From assembly GCA_035279865.1 (NCBI GenBank), contig DATEGY010000170.1, forward strand, positions 1 to 12,813: a stretch of 12,813 nucleotides of DNA, in the 5' to 3' direction. The stretch comes from 40CM-2-70-7 sp035279865 (lineage in GTDB: Bacteria; Gemmatimonadota; Gemmatimonadetes; Gemmatimonadales; GWC2-71-9). Below, piece by piece: positions 7,119-12,813 of this stretch. Both the position numbers and the translations under genes were made by a program. The notes below the pieces were generated by a model. The model saw only the letters and a program-made list of their open reading frames with translations, was not told where the DNA came from and did no database searches. Every line of letters begins with the position of its first letter. Position 1 is the stretch's first letter.

Positions 7119-8117
7119 ATGCGCCGCCTGTCCTTGCTGTGCAGTGCCATCCTGATGTTCGCCGGTCCCGCCGCGGCCCAGAACTACACCGTGACACATA
7201 CCTACAAGCTGGGCGGCGATGGGGGCTGGGACTACCTCGCGCTCGACACGGCCGGGCATCGCCTCTTCATCGCCCGTCAGGATCGCGTGATGGTGGTGGA
7301 TCCGGCCACCGGCAAGGTCCTCGGCGAAATCTCCGGCTTGAACCGTGCCCACGGCATCGCGTTCGCCTATGCCGAGGGTCACGGGTTCGCGACGTCCGGG
7401 GCGGACAGCACCGTGACGATGTTCGACTTGAAGACGCTCCAGGTGCTGACGCGCACCAAAGTCGCGATCGATGACGACGCCGTGCTGTTCGACCCGGCCA
7501 CCGGCCACATCTTCACGATGAACGGGGACGCGAAGAGCTCGTCGGTGCTCGATGCGAAGACGGGCGCACTGATCGGCACCATCGACCTGGGCGGCGGGCC
7601 GGAGTTCGGCGTGTCCGCCGGTGACGGGAAGCTCTACGTGAACATCGAAGACGCGTCCGAAGTGGTCGAGGTCGATGCCGCCGCGATGAAGGTGACACGC
7701 CGGTGGTCCATCAAACCCTGCGAGTCGCCCAGCGGCCTCGCGATCGATCCCGTGCACCACCGGCTTTTCAGCGGCTGCCGGAACGGGACCATGGGAATCT
7801 CGGATGCGCAGGCCGGCAGGCTGGTGAGCACGGTGCCGATCGGCCGCGGGGTGGATGCCTGCCGCTTCGATGCGGGCACGGGACTGGCGTTCGCCTCGAA
7901 CGGAGACGGCACGCTGACCGCGATTCACGAGGACTCGCCCGACAAGTACACCGTGGTGGCCAACGTCACCACCATGCGGGGCGCCCGGACCATGGAGGTC
8001 GATCTCGCCACGCACCGGCTGTTTACGGTGAGCGCGGAGTTCGGTCCGGTGCCGGCCGGGCAGCGCCGCCCGCCCGTGCTCCCGGGGACCTTCGCCCTGC
8101 TGGAGCTCGACCGGTAG
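7119..8117 (+). CDS. Secreted YncE/YVTN-like beta-propeller protein
   Basis: Probable exported beta-propeller of 332 residues, precise role unknown. Residues 1-20 are a clear signal peptide (MRR, hydrophobic core, cleavage at AAA-Q). The mature protein is built of about seven repeats of 35-45 residues, with recurring strand patterns such as GHRLFIAR, VMVVDPATGKVLGEI, HIFTMNG, SSVLDAKTGALIGTI, KLYVNIE and HRLFSGC; the D-x-x-TG-turn spacing is typical of YncE/YVTN propellers. Three cysteines (201, 220, 248) remain after signal removal, and 201/220 could form a disulfide. No catalytic motif is evident. The start at 7119 is preferred over an upstream in-frame ATG at 6996 because it begins the signal peptide and follows a GGAG ribosome site 5 nt away. 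It meets the acylase gene tail to tail. Confidence 0.85.
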   Translation: MRRLSLLCSAILMFAGPAAAQNYTVTHTYKLGGDGGWDYLALDTAGHRLFIARQDRVMVVDPATGKVLGEISGLNRAHGIAFAYAEGHGFATSGADSTVTMFDLKTLQVLTRTKVAIDDDAVLFDPATGHIFTMNGDAKSSSVLDAKTGALIGTIDLGGGPEFGVSAGDGKLYVNIEDASEVVEVDAAAMKVTRRWSIKPCESPSGLAIDPVHHRLFSGCRNGTMGISDAQAGRLVSTVPIGRGVDACRFDAGTGLAFASNGDGTLTAIHEDSPDKYTVVANVTTMRGARTMEVDLATHRLFTVSAEFGPVPAGQRRPPVLPGTFALLELDR

Positions 8118-8119
8118 GC

Positions 8120-10294
8120 TTATTCGCCCGGATGGTACTCCCGCTCCGTGTGGCCCTTGAGCTGCGAGCGGTAGTAGTAAACCTCGCGGAGATTGCCTGA
8201 GGCGTAACGCCCCGCTTCGTCCGAGAAATGCGGCGAAGCGGGGTTGCCGCTTTCGCCGCCCACGGTCACCGCGCGGGCGCGCACGCTGTCACCGAAATCG
8301 ACCACCGCTATGAAGCTGTTCCCACTCGACCCGTACCATTTCCGGGTATTGGGGTACGGCCGCGCACCGAACGACGCCAGTGATCCCCAGAGGGAGGACG
8401 TGAAGGGAACGGGTATGCTGGGTTTGGCGTCATCGAAATGCGACGCGATCTGGTCGTCGATCCGCTGGAACCGGTTGACGTCCCCCCAGGGCGTCCGCCA
8501 GGTACCGAAATCCCGGGTCAACGTATCGCTGGCGGCCGCCAGGGCACCGAGGAGCTCGGCACCGGTGGCGCGCTGGGAGATGTAGTCCCAGCCGGACAGG
8601 TCCGCCGCCCGGGCCTCACGGAAGACGCGGCGCAGCGCCGCTTCACCCCAGAAGACGGCCAGGGTCGTCGGCACCGAGATGGTGGCCCACCGGTAGTCCC
8701 ACCCGCGCAGGACGCCGATCTGATCCGCGAGACTGGCTTTCAGGGAGTCTCCCGCGGGCGCATCGTCATAGGCTTTGAGGAGTGCCGGCAGCATCTGGGC
8801 GAATCCCGGCAGATAATTGTCGAAGGCCGCCGCAATCACGGAATCAGGCGTGGCCTGGTGGAGGGCGGGGAGCACCCGGAGGGCGTGCATCCCGCGGAAA
8901 CTCTCTTCGGTGCCGGTCTCGACGTACCGCGGGAAATCGCTCCGCCTGGGCGAGTCGGGTCCCGCCGCCGACCAGGGCCAGTTGTTCGAGTTGTACAGCC
9001 ATCCCGACGGCGGATTCACCACTTTCGGCGTTTCGTCCACGGACAGCACGCCGTGATAGTCGGTGGCGGGAATCGAGCCGTCGACCGGTTTGGTCCAGTC
9101 GAAAGCCGTGTCCCGGCGGGGGATGTAGTTCGAGTGGAAGTACGCGATGTCCCCCTGCGCGTCCGCGAAGACCGTGTTGTTGGACGAGTTGGTGTGGAGG
9201 TCGAAGTACTTTTCGAATTCGGGCAGACTCTTCGCCTTGGTCCGTCCGTACGACTGGATGAGCGCGTGGACCGGGCTCTGCATCAGGCTCACCGTCACCC
9301 ACCGGTCCCCTTGCTTCCGGACCACGGGGCCGTGCCGGGTGAAGTAGGCCGTGAAGGTCCGCTCCGCCATGCCGGTGGGCGTCCGATAGGAGATGGTCAC
9401 CGGCCTCGTGGCCACCGGGTACTGCCGCCCGTCGTGCAGATAGGTGTACGCCGCGCCGGACGGCGTCACGGTCTCCAGGAACTCGTCGATGTTGTCGACG
9501 CCCGACGACGTGTGCATCCACCCGACTTTGGTGTTGAAGCCCTGGTAAATGAAGAACTGCCCCCAGGTGGCGGCCCCGTAGGCATCGAGGCCCTCGTCAC
9601 TGACCATCTGCAGCTCGGAGCGGAAGTAGAACGAGGTGTGAGGGTTGATCCAGAGGATGGCGTGGTGGTCGGCGGTCCGGGAGGGCGCGACCGCAATCCC
9701 GTTGGAGCCGGTCGGCTCCTCCTGCATCCCGTCGCCGCCGGTGTGCTGCGGGGTCCGTACGCTCGAGTCGCCGTAGAACGCCGCGAGCTGTCCCACGTTG
9801 ATGCGCTCGATGTCCCCGCCGATCGAGCCTTCCGTGAAGCTCAGTGCCATCCAGGGCTCGAAGTGCGTGATGGCGAGGGGCTTCACATCGGGATGCTTGT
9901 AGAGATAGAAGTTCAATCCGTCCGCAAACGCGTCCATCAGCTGTTTGAGCCAGGCGGGGCTCGACCGGTATTCGGCCTTGAGGGAGTCGGTGTCGATGAA
10001 CAGCTGCTGGCGCAGATCCTGGAAGATGGCGGGGGCCCCTTCCGCCCTGGCGAGCCAGCCCAGTGACGTCAGGTAGTTCGTCTCCACCCGGTTGAAATCG
10101 TCCTCGGCCTGCGCGTATTCCATCCCGAACACGGCGTTGGCGTCGGTTCTTCCGTAGACGTGGGCGATGCCCCAATCGTCGCGGATGATCGTGACGTTCG
10201 CGGCCTCCCGCGTCCACCGGGCCAGATCGGGGGACTGCGCGCGGGCGGGCACGGCGGGAACGAGGGCCAGCAGGAGCAGGGAGACGGACTTCAT
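8120..10294 (-). CDS. Secreted penicillin acylase family hydrolase
   Basis: Extracytoplasmic Ntn-hydrolase of 724 residues that should hydrolyse an amide (N-acyl) bond. Members of the family act on beta-lactams, acyl-homoserine lactones or lipopeptides; the substrate here cannot be read from sequence. Residues 1-20 are a signal peptide (cleavage at ARA-Q). The alpha chain carries VTIIRDDWGIAHVYG and YAQAEDDF. The precursor should self-cleave before Ser197 in TGSNGIAV, which becomes the N-terminal nucleophile of the beta chain. The beta chain shows INPHTSFYFRSE, GQFFIYQGFN, NTVFADAQGDIAYF (N373 matches the oxyanion asparagine of penicillin G acylase), LYNSNNWPW and the late GGESGNPASPHFSDE motif. 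All expected catalytic positions are kept. The start at 10294 opens the signal peptide; the ribosome site is weak. It is divergent from the Ser/Thr kinase gene. Confidence 0.93.
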   Translation of the reverse strand: MKSVSLLLLALVPAVPARAQSPDLARWTREAANVTIIRDDWGIAHVYGRTDANAVFGMEYAQAEDDFNRVETNYLTSLGWLARAEGAPAIFQDLRQQLFIDTDSLKAEYRSSPAWLKQLMDAFADGLNFYLYKHPDVKPLAITHFEPWMALSFTEGSIGGDIERINVGQLAAFYGDSSVRTPQHTGGDGMQEEPTGSNGIAVAPSRTADHHAILWINPHTSFYFRSELQMVSDEGLDAYGAATWGQFFIYQGFNTKVGWMHTSSGVDNIDEFLETVTPSGAAYTYLHDGRQYPVATRPVTISYRTPTGMAERTFTAYFTRHGPVVRKQGDRWVTVSLMQSPVHALIQSYGRTKAKSLPEFEKYFDLHTNSSNNTVFADAQGDIAYFHSNYIPRRDTAFDWTKPVDGSIPATDYHGVLSVDETPKVVNPPSGWLYNSNNWPWSAAGPDSPRRSDFPRYVETGTEESFRGMHALRVLPALHQATPDSVIAAAFDNYLPGFAQMLPALLKAYDDAPAGDSLKASLADQIGVLRGWDYRWATISVPTTLAVFWGEAALRRVFREARAADLSGWDYISQRATGAELLGALAAASDTLTRDFGTWRTPWGDVNRFQRIDDQIASHFDDAKPSIPVPFTSSLWGSLASFGARPYPNTRKWYGSSGNSFIAVVDFGDSVRARAVTVGGESGNPASPHFSDEAGRYASGNLREVYYYRSQLKGHTEREYHPGE

Positions 10295-10322
10295 GGCGGA
10301 ATCCCGTGGAGAGGAGTGCGTT

Positions 10323-10338
10323 GTCAGGTGTCCCTGAC
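10323..10338. repeat. Short inverted repeat in divergent acylase/kinase gap
   Basis: A perfect 6-bp inverted repeat, GTCAGG then TGTC then CCTGAC, lies in the 90-bp gap between the divergent acylase (start 10294) and kinase (start 10385) genes. It has no T-run, so it is not a terminator. Its position would suit an operator serving either gene. A dyad this short can arise by chance. Confidence 0.3.
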
Positions 10339-10384
10339 GGTAGGCCTCTCGCGGGAACGTGTCAACGCCGTACCTTCTCCGCCC

Positions 10385-12813
10385 ATGATCGCGCTCCAGG
10401 AAAACGCCCGCATCGACACGTATCGCCTCATCCGCCCACTCGGCCGCGGTGGCTTCGCGGAGGTGTGGGAGGCGCAGAACGAGACCGATGGGCGGCGGGT
10501 CGCGCTGAAGGTGCTCACCGAGCTCCGCGCCGATTCGGAGCGGGCCCTGGAGCGGTTCGAACAGGAAGGACGCCTCACCGCCTCACTCTCGAGCCCCCGC
10601 TGCGTGTACGTCTTCGGGGCCGGCGTCTTCGAAGGGTGTCCCTACATCGTCATGGAGCTGATGGCGGGTGGGACACTCTCGGGGCGCATCGAGTCCGGCC
10701 CGCTGCCGGGCCGCGAGGCCGTCGATTGCGTGCTGGACGTCCTGGATGGTTTGGAAGCGGCCCAGGCCAAGGGAATCTTGCACCGCGACGTGAAGCCATC
10801 GAACGTGTTTCTCGGCGCCGACGGCCGGGCCAAGATCGGCGACTTCGGGATCTCGAAGAGCCTCGGGGCGGACGCCAAGCTGAGCCAGACCGGTGCGTTT
10901 CTCGGCACGCCCTACTATGCCTCCCCCGAACAGATCGCCGCTGAACCGCTCGACCTCCGCAGCGATCTGTACAGCGTCGGCGCCATGCTGTACGAGATCC
11001 TGACCGGGAAGCTGCCCTACCTGGGGACCAATCCGTCGGCGGTACTCGCGCAGGTGCTCACCCGCGAGCCGGTGCCCTTCGCCCAGACCGGCGTGTCGGT
11101 GCCGCTGGGGCTGCAGCAGATCGTGATTCGGCTGTTGGCGAAACAGCGGGAGAAGCGCTTCCAGACGTACGAGGAGACGCGGAAAGCCCTGTTGCCGTTT
11201 TCTTCCCGCGGTCTCGCGGTGGCGCCCCTGTCACGGCGCTTCGGAGCCATTTTCATCGACATCGGGCTGCTCTTCTTCCCCATCGGCCTGTTGGGAGGCG
11301 CCTTCCTGGTCGGGAACGGGTTCCGCAAACAGACCGAGCTCGCCCTTTCTCTCCACTTCGCCCAGCTGGTGTACTTCACCCTCACCGAGTGGATCGGTGG
11401 GGCGAGCGTCGGCAAACGCCTGCTCGGGTTGCGCGTGACCTCCGTTGACGGTGGGAGCGTGAGGCTGCCGGTCGTCGCCGCCCGCACGCTCGTATTTCTG
11501 ATCCTGTTTGCGGGGCCCAACGTCGTCTTCCAAGAGCTCGCCAGCCGCGGCGTGAGCTTCGGTTCCGGGGTCCTCGCAGGCCTGGTCCCGCTGCTTGCCG
11601 GGCTGATGGGCCTGGGCGTGATGATGATGTCGATGCGGGTGCGGAACGGGTATGCTGGTGCGCACGACCTATTGACCAGGACCCGCGTCATGGCGCTGGT
11701 GACCCGGGATCGGGCGGCCGCGGTGGTGGGTTCCCAGACGCTGGTCCCGGAAACGGGTGACCCGACCTCCCGCAGCTACGGTCCCTATCGTGGCGCGGGA
11801 CTCCTCTGGTCCGTCGGAAGCGCGGCGCTCGAGGTGGCTCGGGATGAGGCGCTCCAGCGCGACGTCTGGATTCATTCCGTTGAAGGAGGGAAGGGACTTC
11901 CGCCCCTCGATGTGCTTCGGGAGCGCGGCGCGGGCAGTCTCCCCTGGTTGCAGCGGGGGACCTCCGGAGCGGTGACCTGGGACGCCTACGGGGCTCCAGG
12001 GGGGACGTCGCTGGTGGCGGCCGGCGCGACGGGGCTCGACTGGCGCCAGATGCGCGTGCTGCTGGGGTCGCTGCTTGCTGAGCTCCAGGGTCGGTTCAAG
12101 CGGCAGGGATCCGCGGGCGCACTGGGTCCCGGGCACATCTGGATCGACCCACAGGGACACGCGGTGGTGCTGGATTTCCCGGCAACCGACCCGTCGGGGT
12201 TGGGCGCCGCGTCAGACATCGAGGTGACGCCGGCGACCTGGCGTGATTTCGTGTCGCGGGTAGTGGAGGCGGGCTTGCGGGAACCGGGCACGGGGCGGGT
12301 CTGGCCCTCCGTGCCACTTCCCGAGCACGCCCGGGTGCTGCTCGCGGGTCTCCGCACCGATTCCGGGTCGCTCGATGACTTCGCCGCGGCTCTGGAACGA
12401 GTCGGTGGACGTCCTGCCCGCGTGACGGTCCTGCGCCGCGCCGGTCCCCTGGCCGTCCTCGCGGTGGTACCGGCGCTGATGGTTCTGGTGCGGCTGGTGG
12501 TGCCGCTCTTCCTCATCCGGCTGCCCGTGTGGTATCAGGATCTCTCGCTGAACGCGCCGGCGTACTTCGACTCGCTCCGCAGCGCCGCCGCCCGGGCCGG
12601 GACCGACTCGATCGCCCGGCGTACGGCCGATGCGATCCGGGTGATGCTCGCCGACGACCGCATCGAGGCGATCCGGGTTCCGCAGATCGGAAAGCCCGCA
12701 CTGGACAATCTGCCGCCCCGCGCCCGCGCCGACCTGGACTCGGCGGCGCTGCGGTACCCGGCACCTGATTCCGCCACCGTCATCGCGGCGCGCGCGTGGC
12801 TCAAGGGCCGGGT
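10385..12813 (+). CDS. Ser/Thr kinase-RDD-pseudokinase membrane protein, 3' end missing
   Basis: Eukaryotic-type protein kinase anchored in the membrane; the frame stays open for 809 codons to the window edge. Residues 13-270 are a complete kinase domain: glycine loop GRGGFAEV (20-27), K42 in VALK, catalytic loop HRDVKPSN (133-140, D135), DFG (153-155) and the GTPYYASPEQ activation segment end. Residues about 281-440 are an RDD domain with several membrane helices and the motif SVGKRLLGLRV (341-351). Residues about 465-680 resemble a second kinase fold without catalytic residues: VWIH where VAxK is expected, GPGHIWI in place of the HRDxKPxN loop, and DFP instead of DFG. Another membrane helix is at about 687-713, then an unrecognised, probably external region begins. 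No Shine-Dalgarno precedes the ATG. Phosphorylation targets are unknown. Confidence 0.95.
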   Translation, partial: MIALQENARIDTYRLIRPLGRGGFAEVWEAQNETDGRRVALKVLTELRADSERALERFEQEGRLTASLSSPRCVYVFGAGVFEGCPYIVMELMAGGTLSGRIESGPLPGREAVDCVLDVLDGLEAAQAKGILHRDVKPSNVFLGADGRAKIGDFGISKSLGADAKLSQTGAFLGTPYYASPEQIAAEPLDLRSDLYSVGAMLYEILTGKLPYLGTNPSAVLAQVLTREPVPFAQTGVSVPLGLQQIVIRLLAKQREKRFQTYEETRKALLPFSSRGLAVAPLSRRFGAIFIDIGLLFFPIGLLGGAFLVGNGFRKQTELALSLHFAQLVYFTLTEWIGGASVGKRLLGLRVTSVDGGSVRLPVVAARTLVFLILFAGPNVVFQELASRGVSFGSGVLAGLVPLLAGLMGLGVMMMSMRVRNGYAGAHDLLTRTRVMALVTRDRAAAVVGSQTLVPETGDPTSRSYGPYRGAGLLWSVGSAALEVARDEALQRDVWIHSVEGGKGLPPLDVLRERGAGSLPWLQRGTSGAVTWDAYGAPGGTSLVAAGATGLDWRQMRVLLGSLLAELQGRFKRQGSAGALGPGHIWIDPQGHAVVLDFPATDPSGLGAASDIEVTPATWRDFVSRVVEAGLREPGTGRVWPSVPLPEHARVLLAGLRTDSGSLDDFAAALERVGGRPARVTVLRRAGPLAVLAVVPALMVLVRLVVPLFLIRLPVWYQDLSLNAPAYFDSLRSAAARAGTDSIARRTADAIRVMLADDRIEAIRVPQIGKPALDNLPPRARADLDSAALRYPAPDSATVIAARAWLKGR

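Noticed and set aside
7083..8015. Minus-strand open frame of 310 codons
   Set aside because: It is antisense to the propeller gene, low in complexity and has no signal or motif.
8438..10066. Plus-strand open frame of 542 codons
   Set aside because: It mirrors the penicillin acylase gene, which has a signal peptide and all catalytic motifs. Long antisense frames are common in GC-rich genes with strong third-position bias.
10306..10944. Plus-strand open frame of 212 codons ahead of and across the kinase start
   Set aside because: The overlapping frame from 10385 encodes unmistakable kinase motifs; this one yields Arg/Gly/Pro-rich sequence with no similarity to a known protein.
11017..11691. 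Minus-strand open frame of 224 codons
   Set aside because: It is antisense to the kinase C-lobe and RDD domain, both of which read clearly on the plus strand.

Overview
The window is GC-rich, densely packed bacterial DNA with ten protein genes, two of them cut by the window edges. The mix of genes (histidine kinases, a eukaryotic-type Ser/Thr kinase fused to an RDD membrane domain, a secreted penicillin-acylase-family enzyme, a PepSY-like protein, a YncE-like propeller protein) suggests a free-living soil or sediment bacterium. Gemmatimonadota, or a similar group such as Acidobacteriota, is my best guess. No rRNA or marker gene is present to prove it. I see no mobile element, tRNA, rRNA or CRISPR array.

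Region 1 (1-3830) is a signalling cluster. A REC-PAS-histidine kinase gene runs leftwards off the window. It is divergent from a LysR-type regulator gene, which is followed 9 nt later by a membrane sensor histidine kinase gene. The 175-bp divergent intergenic region contains an AT-rich patch with two small dyads and a good candidate leaderless promoter for the LysR gene. The membrane kinase has no receiver partner downstream; the nearest receiver domain is the N-terminus of the divergent hybrid protein.

Region 2 (3803-6983, minus strand) is a compact molybdate-type ABC importer operon, modA-modB-modC, preceded on the same strand by a small secreted protein with two PepSY-like repeats. modC and the membrane kinase gene converge and overlap by 28 bp.

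Region 3 (6984-10384) holds secreted proteins. A YncE/YVTN-like beta-propeller gene is divergent from the PepSY-like gene. It meets, tail to tail with a 2-nt gap, a secreted penicillin-acylase-family Ntn hydrolase with a recognisable nucleophile serine and oxyanion asparagine.

Region 4 (10385-12813) is the start of a large membrane-bound Ser/Thr protein kinase that runs off the right edge. Its visible order is active kinase domain, RDD transmembrane domain, a second kinase-like fold that has lost its catalytic residues, another transmembrane segment, and the start of a C-terminal region of unknown nature. This is the most unusual protein in the window.

Nothing seen amounts to a clearly new defence or mobile system. 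The most notable points are the kinase-RDD-pseudokinase architecture and the receiver/LysR/kinase cluster around one shared control region.
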